A stretch of 64,000 bases of DNA from the NCBI RefSeq assembly GCF_029318685.1, contig NZ_CP119677.1, forward strand, positions 1,364,001-1,428,000. Direction: 5' to 3'. The notes under the pieces were generated by a model. The model did no database searches, was not told the DNA's origin, and saw only the letters and a list, made by a program, of their open reading frames with translations. The first letter of the stretch is position 1, and each line of letters begins with the position of its first letter. Source of the stretch: Ruminiclostridium papyrosolvens DSM 2782 (GTDB taxonomy: Bacteria; Bacillota; Clostridia; Acetivibrionales; DSM-1351). Both the position numbers and the translations under genes were made by a program. Of this stretch, positions 55,772 to 64,000 are shown piece after piece.

Positions 55772-57328
55772 ATGAGTATATTAAATGTAGAGAATGTAAG
55801 TCATGGCTTTGGAGCCAGAAAAATATTGGAAGAAGTTTCTTTCAGGCTGTTAAAGGGAGAGCATGTAGGACTTGTCGGTGCTAATGGTGAAGGAAAATCC
55901 ACTTTTTTAAATATTATAACCGGAAAGCTTATGCCTGATGAGGGCAAGGTGGAATGGTGCAACAGAATAACAACGGGATATCTTGACCAACATACGGTTC
56001 TTACCCCGGGAAAGACTATCAGAGAAGCACTTCGAGAAGCTTTTCAGTATATGTTTGATTTAGAAAAAGAAATGCTGGAGATATACGAAAAAATGGGTGA
56101 TGCTTCAGAGAGTGAAATTAACTCAATGATGGAAGACGTAGGGGATATACAGAACGTACTGGAGCATAACGGCTTCTATGTATTGGATTCTAAGATAGAA
56201 GAAGTGGCAAACGGTCTGGGGCTTGGGGATATAGGTCTTGAAACAGATGTAGCAAACCTGAGCGGAGGACAGAGGGCAAAGGTACTTCTTACAAAACTGC
56301 TTCTGCAAAGCCCTATGATATTAATACTGGACGAGCCTACCAACTTTTTGGATGAAAATCATATTAACTGGCTGAAGAACTATTTGAAAAACTACGAAAA
56401 TGCATTCATCCTTGTTTCACATGACATTCCGTTTTTGAATGAGGTTGTAAATGTAATTTATCATGTTGAGAATGCTGTGCTTACAAGATATGCAGGAAAT
56501 TATGATGAATTCCAGAGAATGTATCAATTGGCAAAACAGCAGACTCAGCAGGCGTATGAGAAGCAACAGAAGGAAATTGAGAAGCTTGAGGATTTTATAG
56601 CCAGAAATAAGGCCCGAGTGGCAACAACAAATATGGCAAAGAGCAGGCAGAAAAAGCTGGACAAGATGGATATTATCGAGAAGGTTAAGGAAAAGGCTAA
56701 ACCGATTTTTAAGTTTAGAGAGGCAAGGGCTCCGGGTAGGTACATTTTCCAGACTGAAAACCTTGTAATCGGCTATGAAGAGCCTTTGTCAAGTCAGCTG
56801 AATATCTCCTTGGAGAGAGGCCAAAAAGTAGCTGTAAAGGGAGTAAACGGTCTTGGTAAATCTACGCTGATGAAAACCCTTTTAGGCGTACAAAAGCCAT
56901 TTTCAGGAGGCGTAAAGCTGGATGATTATCTGTACCCGGGTTACTTTGAACAAGAATCTGAACGTTATAACACTAATACTGCATTAGAAGAGGTGTGGAA
57001 CGATTATCCCGGTATGAGCAATGCTGAGGTACGAGGGGCTTTGGCCAAATGCGGCTTGACTACGGAGCACATAACAAGTCAGATGATGGTACTGAGCGGA
57101 GGAGAAAACGCAAAAGTCAGACTGTGTAAGCTAATGTTGAAGGATGTTAACTGGCTTATACTGGATGAGCCTACAAACCATCTGGACGTTGATGCAAAAG
57201 ATGAGCTAAAAAGAGCATTGAGAGAGTTTAAAGGCACAGTACTGTTGGTATGCCACGAACCTGAATTCTATGAGGATTGGGTTACTGATGTGTGGAATGT
57301 TGAGGAATGGACAACAAAAATAGTATAA
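55772..57328 (+). CDS. ABC-F ATPase, second copy
   Basis: The 518-residue protein has two intact ATPase domains: Walker A GANGEGKST and GVNGLGKST, signatures LSGGQRAKVLL and LSGGENAKVRL, and the LDEPTN Walker B twins. A linker with MAKSRQKKLDKMD lies between. Unlike the first ABC-F gene at 32144, neither Walker A is altered. It may protect ribosomes or affect translation. It is a single gene followed by a strong terminator. Confidence 0.92.
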   Translation: MSILNVENVSHGFGARKILEEVSFRLLKGEHVGLVGANGEGKSTFLNIITGKLMPDEGKVEWCNRITTGYLDQHTVLTPGKTIREALREAFQYMFDLEKEMLEIYEKMGDASESEINSMMEDVGDIQNVLEHNGFYVLDSKIEEVANGLGLGDIGLETDVANLSGGQRAKVLLTKLLLQSPMILILDEPTNFLDENHINWLKNYLKNYENAFILVSHDIPFLNEVVNVIYHVENAVLTRYAGNYDEFQRMYQLAKQQTQQAYEKQQKEIEKLEDFIARNKARVATTNMAKSRQKKLDKMDIIEKVKEKAKPIFKFREARAPGRYIFQTENLVIGYEEPLSSQLNISLERGQKVAVKGVNGLGKSTLMKTLLGVQKPFSGGVKLDDYLYPGYFEQESERYNTNTALEEVWNDYPGMSNAEVRGALAKCGLTTEHITSQMMVLSGGENAKVRLCKLMLKDVNWLILDEPTNHLDVDAKDELKRALREFKGTVLLVCHEPEFYEDWVTDVWNVEEWTTKIV

Positions 57329-57348
57329 ATGTTTCATGTGTTTGAAGT

Positions 57349-57385
57349 AAAAGCACTTATCTTTTTTTAAGATAAGTGCTTTTTT
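57349..57385 (+). terminator. terminator after the second ABC-F gene
   Basis: AAAAGCACTTATCTT (57349-57363) and AAGATAAGTGCTTTT (57369-57383) form a 15-bp stem with a 5-base T loop, followed by TT. Confidence 0.88.
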
Positions 57386-57399
57386 GACCAGTAAAACTA

Positions 57400-57449
57400 T
57401 TGACTTTTAAAAACTGATTTGATACTATAAATACAGTTAAACGTTTCGC
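57400..57449 (+). promoter_or_regulatory. lacI promoter with downstream operator-like palindrome
   Basis: TTGACT (57400-57405) and TACTAT (57423-57428) are 17 apart. TAAACGTTTCGC (57438-57449) lies a few bases after the likely start point. The same sequence, inverted, lies before the kinase gene. Confidence 0.6.
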
Positions 57450-57477
57450 GAATGAAGGTGATTATATCTCTGCTACA

Positions 57478-58473
57478 ATGAAGGATGTTGCCAGGAAATC
57501 CGGGCTATCAATAGCAACAATTTCAAAATATATAAATGGCGGCAATGTTCTGGAAGAAAATCGTGTTGTTATTGACAAAGCAATAAAAGAGTTGGGTTTT
57601 GAAGTTAATGAGATTGCAAGAGGGCTAAAAACTAATAAAACAATGACAATCGGACTATTAATTCCAAGCCTTGAGAATATATTTTTTACAAGTATAGTTT
57701 CAAATATAGAAAGTATTTTAATTAAAAATGGGTATAGTACCATAATTTGTGACTATAAGGAAGATAAAAGCCTTGAGAAACAAAAGCTTGATTTTTTAGT
57801 TAAAAAAATGGTGGATGGGATTATTACTATGCCGATGGGATGTGATTTAGAGGTTATCAATTCGGTTATTAACAGAAATATTCCGGTTGTACTTATTGAT
57901 AGGGCTCTCAAGGGCGTAGAGTGTGATACAGTATTGGTAGATAATCTGAATGCTTCTTATAATGCAGTGGAACAATTGATAATACTGGGTCATAAAAGAA
58001 TTGGGATTATCTGTGGACCGGAGGATATATACACGGCTCAGGAACGTCTGAAGGGTTATGAAAGAGTACATGAAGATTATGATATGACCATAGAGAGCGA
58101 ACTTATAAAAAAAGGTGATTATCAGGTAGAAAGCGGATATAGGCTTCTGTTGGAATTAATAGAAATGGAGGAACCTCCAACTGCTGTTCTGGTTACAAAC
58201 TATGAAATGACTCTCGGTGCCGTAATGGCTATAAACGAAAGTGATATAAAAGTACCGGACGATATATCCATTATAGGTTTTGATAATTTACAGCTGGCAA
58301 AAGTAGTAAAGCCTCCATTATCCATAGTAATTCAGCCTGTTAAGCAAATTGGTGAAGTAGCGGCAAACATGATATTAAGACGGCTAAAAGGTGACAATTC
58401 AAATTTTCCGTCAATGATTAGGCTTAAAACAGAGTTGATGTTAAAGGATTCTATAAAAAAGGTAGAAAATTAG
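57478..58473 (+). CDS. LacI-family transcription regulator
   Basis: The 331-residue protein has a LacI helix-turn-helix (MKDVARKSGLSIATISKYINGG, with a hinge helix EIARGLKTNKT) and a periplasmic-binding-type ligand domain (IGLLIPSLENIFFTSIVSNIES and IIGFDNLQLAKVVKPPLSI). It probably represses the operon downstream. The ATG at 57478 has no close ribosome binding site, and the upstream GAAGGTG is 18 bases away, so a few more N-terminal residues are possible. Confidence 0.9.
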   Translation: MKDVARKSGLSIATISKYINGGNVLEENRVVIDKAIKELGFEVNEIARGLKTNKTMTIGLLIPSLENIFFTSIVSNIESILIKNGYSTIICDYKEDKSLEKQKLDFLVKKMVDGIITMPMGCDLEVINSVINRNIPVVLIDRALKGVECDTVLVDNLNASYNAVEQLIILGHKRIGIICGPEDIYTAQERLKGYERVHEDYDMTIESELIKKGDYQVESGYRLLLELIEMEEPPTAVLVTNYEMTLGAVMAINESDIKVPDDISIIGFDNLQLAKVVKPPLSIVIQPVKQIGEVAANMILRRLKGDNSNFPSMIRLKTELMLKDSIKKVEN

Positions 58474-58544
58474 TTAAATAAATTGTTTTATTAAAAGTAT
58501 ACGAGAAGTGAATGTATTTTACTTCTCAAATATTTTAAAGTAAA

Positions 58545-58556
58545 GCGAAACGTTTA
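58545..58556. promoter_or_regulatory. LacI-type operator before the kinase operon
   Basis: GCGAAACGTTTA contains the palindrome AAACGTTT. It is the inverted copy of the 12-bp site at 57438-57449 and lies 46 bases before the kinase ATG. Confidence 0.6.
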
Positions 58557-58601
58557 GCTGAAAAAACATAGAAGTGCAAATAACGTAACGGGGTAAACAA
58601 T

Positions 58602-60113
58602 ATGGAAAAACTATTACTGGGAATTGATATAGGAACCTCTGCCTGTAAAGTAGCAGTATTTAACCTTCAAGGTAAAGTATTATCACAATCTTCAAAGGAG
58701 TATAGGGTATATTATCCTCATTCAGGGTTTGTAGAGCAAAACCCGAATGAATGGTGGGAAAGTGTATGCACTGCGATTAAAGAGACAATTGCTTCTTCCA
58801 AAATAAACCCGAGTCAAATAGCAGGAATAGGTATTGACGGGCAGAGCTGGTCTGCTATACCCATAGACAAGAAGGGTAATGTTCTTTGCAATACACCAAT
58901 ATGGATGGATACAAGAGCAGATGATATATGTAAAGAGACTATAAATAGAATTGGATTTGACAGAATTTTTATGTTAAGTGGTAATTCATTTGAACCTACA
59001 TATTCAACACCTAAAATACTTTGGTTTAAGAAAAACATGCCGGATGTTTACAACTCAACATATAAGTTTTTACAAAGCAACAGTTTTATAGCTTTCAAAC
59101 TGACAGGTCAAATATCTCAGGATTTATCACAGGGTTATGGTATACATTCTTTTAATATGAAAGAGGGCAAATGGGATGATAGCTTTTGTGAGGAGCTAGG
59201 ATTTGATAGGGATAAGCTTCCGGAGATTTTTCAATGTCATGATGTAATTGGTGAAGTAACGGGTGTGGCTGCTGCTCAAACCGGGTTAGTTAAGGGTACT
59301 CCTGTTGTTGCCGGTGGATTGGATGCATCTTGTGGAACTCTTGGTGCCGGAGTTATAAAAGTGGGTCAAACTCAGGAACAAGGAGGGCAAGCCGGAGGAA
59401 TGAGTATATGTCTGGATTCGGCAATTGCACATCAGAAGCTTATTTTAAGCTTCCACGTTATACCAGAACTTTGGCTTTTGCAGGGAGGAACTGTTGGCGG
59501 AGGCGGAGCGATAAAGTGGTTTAAACAGGAACTTGGGGCTTTTGAGGAAATAGAAGCCAAGGCAAAGGGGTCAAATCCCTTTAAAGTTATGGATGAAGAA
59601 GCTGAAAAAATACCTGTGGGATCAGATGGGTTGATATTTTTACCGTACATGGCTGGAGAAAGGTCTCCGTTATGGGACAAGAAAGCAAAGGGAGTTTTTT
59701 TCGGACTGGGTTATAACAAAACCAGAGCTCATATTATCAGAGCTATTATGGAAGGTTGTGCATTTGCATTACAGCACAATCTGAAAACAGCAGAGGAAAT
59801 TGGTGTTGGCACAGATAAGCTGGTCGCAATGGGGGGAGCTGCCAACAGCAGACTCTGGACGCAAATGAAGGCTGACATAACGGGTAAAACCATCAATGTT
59901 CCAACTTCAGATACAGCTACAACACTGGGAGCTGCAATTCTGGCTGGTGTCGGAACAGGATTGTATAAAAGCTTTGATCAGGCGGTAGAAAATACCATTG
60001 TAATTACACGTACACATGAACCTGATTTGCAGGCTCATGCCAGATATAAAAATAATTACGAGATTTACCTTGAACTATATGAAAAACTGAAGGACACAAT
60101 GCAGAAAGTTTAA
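58602..60113 (+). CDS. FGGY-family carbohydrate kinase (xylulokinase-like)
   Basis: The 503-residue protein has the FGGY/actin-type fold: LLLGIDIGTSACKVAVFNLQGK (phosphate 1), GIGIDGQSWSAI, VVAGGLDASCGTLGAG (phosphate 2), and VAMGGAANSRLWTQMKADITG (adenosine). The family phosphorylates ketoses or polyols such as xylulose. Here the neighbours suggest a hexulose such as tagatose or sorbose; this is inferred. It is the first gene after the LacI operator. Confidence 0.9.
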   Translation: MEKLLLGIDIGTSACKVAVFNLQGKVLSQSSKEYRVYYPHSGFVEQNPNEWWESVCTAIKETIASSKINPSQIAGIGIDGQSWSAIPIDKKGNVLCNTPIWMDTRADDICKETINRIGFDRIFMLSGNSFEPTYSTPKILWFKKNMPDVYNSTYKFLQSNSFIAFKLTGQISQDLSQGYGIHSFNMKEGKWDDSFCEELGFDRDKLPEIFQCHDVIGEVTGVAAAQTGLVKGTPVVAGGLDASCGTLGAGVIKVGQTQEQGGQAGGMSICLDSAIAHQKLILSFHVIPELWLLQGGTVGGGGAIKWFKQELGAFEEIEAKAKGSNPFKVMDEEAEKIPVGSDGLIFLPYMAGERSPLWDKKAKGVFFGLGYNKTRAHIIRAIMEGCAFALQHNLKTAEEIGVGTDKLVAMGGAANSRLWTQMKADITGKTINVPTSDTATTLGAAILAGVGTGLYKSFDQAVENTIVITRTHEPDLQAHARYKNNYEIYLELYEKLKDTMQKV

Positions 60114-60173
60114 GGTGCCAGTTGGAAATTCTTAAATAATTGACAGCGTGAGAACGCATAAAAGGAGGTAACG

Positions 60174-61220
60174 ATGAAAGCAGGAGTATTACATGCAAAA
60201 GATGATATTCGTTATGAGGAGATAGCTACCCCTGTGGCTTTAAAGGGAGAAGTTCTGGTAAAGGTGATGGCTACCGGTATATGTGGATCAGATCTTCCCA
60301 GAGTTCTTGGTGATGGAGCACATTTTTTCCCGATAGTGCTGGGTCATGAGTTTTCAGGAGAAGTAGCAGAAATAGGCGAAGGGGTGACTTCAGTAAAGGT
60401 CGGCGACAGAGTTGCCGGTGTACCCTTAGTTCCATGTCTGAAGTGTGATGACTGCCAGAAAGGTGATTATTCACTATGTAAGCACTATAGCTTTATTGGC
60501 TCAAGAGAGCAGGGAAGCTTTTCTGAATATGTGAAAATGCCTGAAAAAAATGTTGTAAAGTTTGATGATAGTGTACCTTTTGAGCAGGGAGCATTTTTTG
60601 AGCCTGCCACAGTAGCGCTTCACGGTTTACTTTGTGCTGATTATCGGGCAGGAGAAGATGTTGCCATCCTTGGTGGTGGAACGGTAGGCATGTTTACGGC
60701 ACAGTGGGCAAAAATATTTGGTGCAAAAAGAGTATTTGTGTTTGATATTGATAATGACAGATTAGCACTTGCAAAAAGATTGGGTGCTGATGAGACTATT
60801 AATACTCTTGATAAGGATTTTAGACAGCAAATAGACAGGCTTACTAATAATAAGGGGTTTGGCTTTGTCTATGAAACCGCAGGTGTTGACGTAACGATGA
60901 AGCTGGCTTTTGAAATAGCAGGAAATAAGGCTTCTGTATGTTTTATTGGTACACCGACTAAGGATTTGGTATTTACTCCAAAACTATTTGAAAATATGAA
61001 TAGAAAAGAGTTTAAGCTTACCGGCTCATGGATGTCATACAGTGCACCATTTCCGGGTAAAGAGTGGGCTCTTACGGCGCATTACTTTTCAACCGGAGCA
61101 CTGCAGTTTGATTCCAGTTTTATATTCAAAAAAGTTCCTCTTAGTAATATTAAGGACGCTTTTGATATGTTCAAGGTTCCCGGAACTGTTAAGGGAAAAG
61201 TGCTTATAGTTAATGACTAA
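60174..61220 (+). CDS. zinc-dependent polyol/sugar dehydrogenase (galactitol-phosphate-dehydrogenase-like)
   Basis: The 348-residue medium-chain dehydrogenase has the catalytic-zinc motif ATGICGSDLPRV and GHEFSGEVAEIGEGV, the structural-zinc cysteines in CLKCDDCQKGDYSLC, and the NAD motif ILGGGTVGMFTAQW. It belongs to the sorbitol/galactitol-type branch. It would oxidise a polyol to a ketose, NAD-linked. AAAGGAGG precedes the ATG. It is in the same direction as the kinase and GatZ-like genes. Confidence 0.88.
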   Translation: MKAGVLHAKDDIRYEEIATPVALKGEVLVKVMATGICGSDLPRVLGDGAHFFPIVLGHEFSGEVAEIGEGVTSVKVGDRVAGVPLVPCLKCDDCQKGDYSLCKHYSFIGSREQGSFSEYVKMPEKNVVKFDDSVPFEQGAFFEPATVALHGLLCADYRAGEDVAILGGGTVGMFTAQWAKIFGAKRVFVFDIDNDRLALAKRLGADETINTLDKDFRQQIDRLTNNKGFGFVYETAGVDVTMKLAFEIAGNKASVCFIGTPTKDLVFTPKLFENMNRKEFKLTGSWMSYSAPFPGKEWALTAHYFSTGALQFDSSFIFKKVPLSNIKDAFDMFKVPGTVKGKVLIVND

Positions 61221-61261
61221 GTAAAATAAACAGATTTTCTGAATTTAGGGGGGTAGTAACA

Positions 61262-62587
61262 ATGACAGATTTGCATCCATTGAAGGAATTAGTTGCAAAG
61301 CAGAAACAGGGAGTACCTGTTGGAGTATATTCTGCCTGCAGCGCAAATGAATACGTTATTGAGGCAGCTATGGAGAGAGCTTTAAAATCAGGTAGCTATG
61401 TATTAATCGAAGCAACCGCAAATCAGGTTAATCAGTTTGGGGGCTACACCGGTATGAAACCGGCAGATTTTAAAGAATTTGTATATGATATTGCCAGGAA
61501 AGTTCAATTTCCTGTAGATAAAATAATACTTGGCGGGGATCATCTGGGACCACTTACATGGAAAAATGAAAAATCTGATACAGCAATGGAAAAATCCTGT
61601 GAATTATTAAAACAGTATGTCTCGGCAGGCTTTACAAAAATACATATTGATACAAGTATGCACCTTGCAGATGATAATATCAACGAGAAGCTGGATACAG
61701 GTGTTATTGCTGAAAGAGGAGCTTTACTGTGCAAAGTTGCCGAAGAGGCATATGCGGAACTTGTTGAAAGAGATAAAAATACCGTGCAGCCTGTATATGT
61801 TGTGGGAAGTGAAGTACCTATTCCCGGAGGAAGTCAGGAAGAGGACGAAGGCATCCTTGTTACAAAGGTTAGCGATTTTGAAACAACCGTAGCAACCTTT
61901 AAACAGGCATTTTATAAGCTGGGGCTTCAGAAGGCTTGGGACAATGTTATTGCTGTTGTAGTTCAGCCGGGTGTTGAATTTGGTGATGAGACTATTCATG
62001 AATATAACCGTGAAGCAGCTAAGGAATTATGCCAGGCACTTAAGAAATATCCTAACCTTGTTTTTGAGGGCCATTCCACCGATTATCAGACTCGAACAGG
62101 ACTCAGAGAAATGGTTGAGGACGGAATAGCTATTTTAAAGGTAGGCCCTGCATTAACTTTTGCATTGAGAGAGGGACTGTTTGCTCTTAGCTTGATTGAA
62201 GAAGAAATGTTCAGATACAATCCTGATATTCATCTATCAAACCTTGTTAATGCATTTGATGAGGCTATGCTTCAAAATCCCGATAATTGGAGGAAGCATT
62301 ACCATGGCAATGGAGAGAAGCTCAGGTTTGCCAGAAAATACAGTTTCTCTGACAGATGCAGATACTATCTGCCCGATCCTAATGTACAGAAATCAATTGA
62401 GAGGATGTTACAAAACCTTAATACGGCAACAATACCACTATCCTTATTAAGTGAATACTTGCCTATTCAATACAGTAAAGTCAGAAATGGCAAACTATCC
62501 AACGATCCTATAAGTCTATTAAAAGACAGAGTTGTAAACTGTATTGATGACTATTTATATGCTACAGAAGCAAAATGTTTTGTTTAA
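61262..62587 (+). CDS. GatZ/KbaZ-like tagatose-1,6-bisphosphate aldolase subunit family protein
   Basis: The 441-residue barrel protein has LIEATANQVNQFGGYTGM, LGGDHLGPLTW, GFTKIHIDTSMHLADD, VYVVGSEVPIPGGSQ and VGPALTFALREGLFALS, all hallmarks of GatZ/KbaZ. In enteric bacteria this subunit assists the aldolase GatY; some relatives alone epimerise fructose-6-phosphate and tagatose-6-phosphate. No GatY gene is in the visible operon. GGGGGG precedes the ATG. Confidence 0.87.
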   Translation: MTDLHPLKELVAKQKQGVPVGVYSACSANEYVIEAAMERALKSGSYVLIEATANQVNQFGGYTGMKPADFKEFVYDIARKVQFPVDKIILGGDHLGPLTWKNEKSDTAMEKSCELLKQYVSAGFTKIHIDTSMHLADDNINEKLDTGVIAERGALLCKVAEEAYAELVERDKNTVQPVYVVGSEVPIPGGSQEEDEGILVTKVSDFETTVATFKQAFYKLGLQKAWDNVIAVVVQPGVEFGDETIHEYNREAAKELCQALKKYPNLVFEGHSTDYQTRTGLREMVEDGIAILKVGPALTFALREGLFALSLIEEEMFRYNPDIHLSNLVNAFDEAMLQNPDNWRKHYHGNGEKLRFARKYSFSDRCRYYLPDPNVQKSIERMLQNLNTATIPLSLLSEYLPIQYSKVRNGKLSNDPISLLKDRVVNCIDDYLYATEAKCFV

Positions 62588-62666
62588 AAACAGTTTTTAT
62601 ACCCGAAATATGAGAATTGCCGAATTATTAAGATAAATAATATAAAATAAAAAGGAGATGTATTTT

Positions 62667-63680
62667 ATGAGTAATGATATTATAAATCCAAGTTTAGTGC
62701 CTCAGAGAGTATTACGTGGAGGAGACAAGATGCCCGGTATTGGTATGGGCACTTTTGGTTCAGACAGATTCTCTGCCGAAGACATTGCAGCTGCCGTAAA
62801 AGGTGCCGCTGAGGTGGGTTTCAGATTGTTTGACTGTGCATCAGTTTATGGAAATGAACATTTAATCGGAGATGTTTTTCAAGATATTATGAAGTCAGGT
62901 ATAAGCAGGGAAGAACTTTTTATTACTTCTAAGGTTTGGAATGATATGCATGGAAAAGGGGATGTTTTACTATCCTGTGCAAAAACCTTAAAGGATTTAA
63001 AACTTGACTACATAGACTTATATTTTGTACACTGGCCTTTCAGAAACTTCCATCCAAAGGGAGCTGCCCCTGATTACCATAATAAGGATGCAAGACCATT
63101 CTCAATTGAACAGTATATGGAAACATGGTACCAGATGGAAAGGTTACAGAAAGCAGGTTATGTTAAACATATAGGAGCATCAAATATGACTGTACCTAAA
63201 TTAAAGGAATTGATTAAGTACTGTACAATCATGCCTTCAGCTATTGAAATGGAGCTTCATCCATGCTTCCAACAGCCTGAGCAATTCAAATTTGTTCTCG
63301 AACATGGCATACAGCCGATTGGATTTTGCCCTATAGGTTCTCCAACCAGACCGGATCGTGATAAAACTTCTGAGGATTATGTTGATATTCAGGAACCTGT
63401 AATTGTTGAGATAGCTAAAGCGCACAATGTTCATCCTGCTGTTATTTGTATCAAATGGGCTGTACAGAGAGGCCAGACTCCAATCCCATTCTCAATTTTT
63501 AGAAACGAATATGCAAGTAATCTTCGTTGTGCAGTTGAAGATCCATTAACTGAAGAAGAAATGAAAAAAATTGAAAGTGTTGATAAAAACTGTAGATTAA
63601 TAAAAGGACAAGTATTCCTCTGGGATGGAGCAAAGGATTGGACGGATTTATGGGATTTGAACGGAGAAATAACAAAATAA
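62667..63680 (+). CDS. aldo/keto reductase
   Basis: The 337-residue protein starts PGIGMGTFG and has the AKR tetrad in FDCASVYGNE (Asp, Tyr), TSKVWND (Lys) and LYFVHWPF (His). It likely reduces an aldose or aldehyde with NAD(P)H. The frame opens at 62658, but AAGGAGATG before the ATG at 62667 fixes the start. It is the fourth gene of the operon. Confidence 0.9.
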   Translation: MSNDIINPSLVPQRVLRGGDKMPGIGMGTFGSDRFSAEDIAAAVKGAAEVGFRLFDCASVYGNEHLIGDVFQDIMKSGISREELFITSKVWNDMHGKGDVLLSCAKTLKDLKLDYIDLYFVHWPFRNFHPKGAAPDYHNKDARPFSIEQYMETWYQMERLQKAGYVKHIGASNMTVPKLKELIKYCTIMPSAIEMELHPCFQQPEQFKFVLEHGIQPIGFCPIGSPTRPDRDKTSEDYVDIQEPVIVEIAKAHNVHPAVICIKWAVQRGQTPIPFSIFRNEYASNLRCAVEDPLTEEEMKKIESVDKNCRLIKGQVFLWDGAKDWTDLWDLNGEITK

Positions 63681-63711
63681 CTACGACGTTAAATACGGAT
63701 TTGGAGGTTTT

Positions 63712-64000
63712 ATGTTAAAAGGAATTCCTTCTATTTTAACCCCTGAACTACTCAAGACACTTATGGAGATGGGGCATAGTGATGAAATAGTAATAGCAGA
63801 TGGAAATTTCCCGTCAGGTACCTTTGGGAAAAAGGTGATTAGGCTGGATGGACATGGAGTACCAGAGGTGTTGGATGCAATACTAAAGTTCTTCCCCCTT
63901 GATCCTTATGTTGAAAAGCCTGTGGCATTAATGGAAGTAGTACCCGGAGATGCTGTAGAAACACCAATATGGGAAGTTTATAAAGAAATAATTAACAAAC
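63712..64000 (+). CDS. RbsD/FucU-family sugar mutarotase, cut by window end
   Basis: The frame opens at an ATG with GGAGG before it and runs off the window: MLKGIPSILTPELLKTLMEM, GHSDEIVIADGNFP, and LEVVPGDAVETPIW-like segments. It matches the RbsD/FucU fold, which interconverts sugar anomers or pyranose forms. About 96 residues are visible, so it is nearly complete. It is the fifth gene of the LacI operon. Confidence 0.85.
   Translation, partial: MLKGIPSILTPELLKTLMEMGHSDEIVIADGNFPSGTFGKKVIRLDGHGVPEVLDAILKFFPLDPYVEKPVALMEVVPGDAVETPIWEVYKEIINK

Noticed and set aside
58602-60113. Naming the FGGY kinase xylB
   Set aside because: The neighbours do not fit a xylose operon, and FGGY substrates cannot be told from sequence alone.

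Overview
The window looks like the chromosome of a low-GC, spore-forming, mesophilic clostridium. It has AT-rich intergenic DNA, strong GGAGG-type ribosome binding sites, a cwlJ-gerQ spore-germination pair, a T-box leader and SLH-domain surface proteins. Gene content and style suggest the Ruminiclostridium / Clostridium cellulolyticum group, but that is inference and no database was searched.

Layout. 0.3-3.1 kb: argH and argG on the minus strand, with an ARG-box-like promoter facing away from ruvC. 3.3-11.1 kb: ruvCAB, queH, a cell-wall amidase, a GerMN lipoprotein, rph, an XTP/dITP pyrophosphatase and a YfcE-type phosphodiesterase. 11.2 kb: tRNA-Gly and tRNA-Arg behind a consensus promoter. 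11.6-23.6 kb: a carbohydrate-use region with a GH42 beta-galactosidase, a sugar ABC transporter (binding protein and two permeases), a YesN/YesM-type two-component system, an enolase-superfamily dehydratase and a GntR-family regulator. Two long gaps here (13.6-14.4 and 20.5-21.2 kb) hold dense inverted repeats that could form pseudoknots. 23.7-29.7 kb: a decayed gene, a DUF2971 protein, gerQ-cwlJ, mtnN, a two-cluster ferredoxin divergent from a Crp/Fnr-type regulator, and a Band-7 protein with a ribbon-helix-helix protein. 29.9-39.2 kb: nadD-yqeK-LytR_C-rsfS, an ABC-F ATPase, a BtrH_N-like protein, an acyl-CoA synthetase, a D,D-carboxypeptidase and a ComEA-like protein. 39.3-45.3 kb: an unlisted 49-residue membrane protein, a T-box, two tandem threonyl-tRNA synthetases, and an IS3-family element inserted in the loop of the terminator hairpin behind them. 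45.3-57.4 kb: a probable surface/coat protein, two SLH proteins, a PadR/metallo-hydrolase operon, a free-methionine sulfoxide reductase, an NfeD-like/flotillin pair, a chemoreceptor and a second ABC-F protein. 57.4 kb to the end: a LacI-type regulator followed by a kinase, polyol dehydrogenase, GatZ-like protein, aldo-keto reductase and a truncated RbsD/FucU-type mutarotase.

How the genes work together. The first sugar region reads as extracellular sensing (YesM/YesN), ABC uptake, hydrolysis of a galactoside by GH42, and dehydration of a sugar acid. The last operon could encode a route in which a hexose is mutarotated, reduced to a polyol, reoxidised to a ketose, phosphorylated and epimerised; matching 12-bp operator-like sites sit before lacI and before the kinase. 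The most unusual structures are the IS inserted in a terminator loop, the two ThrRS paralogues that look mosaic and share one T-box, the pseudoknot-capable gaps, and the possible oxidoreductive sugar operon.
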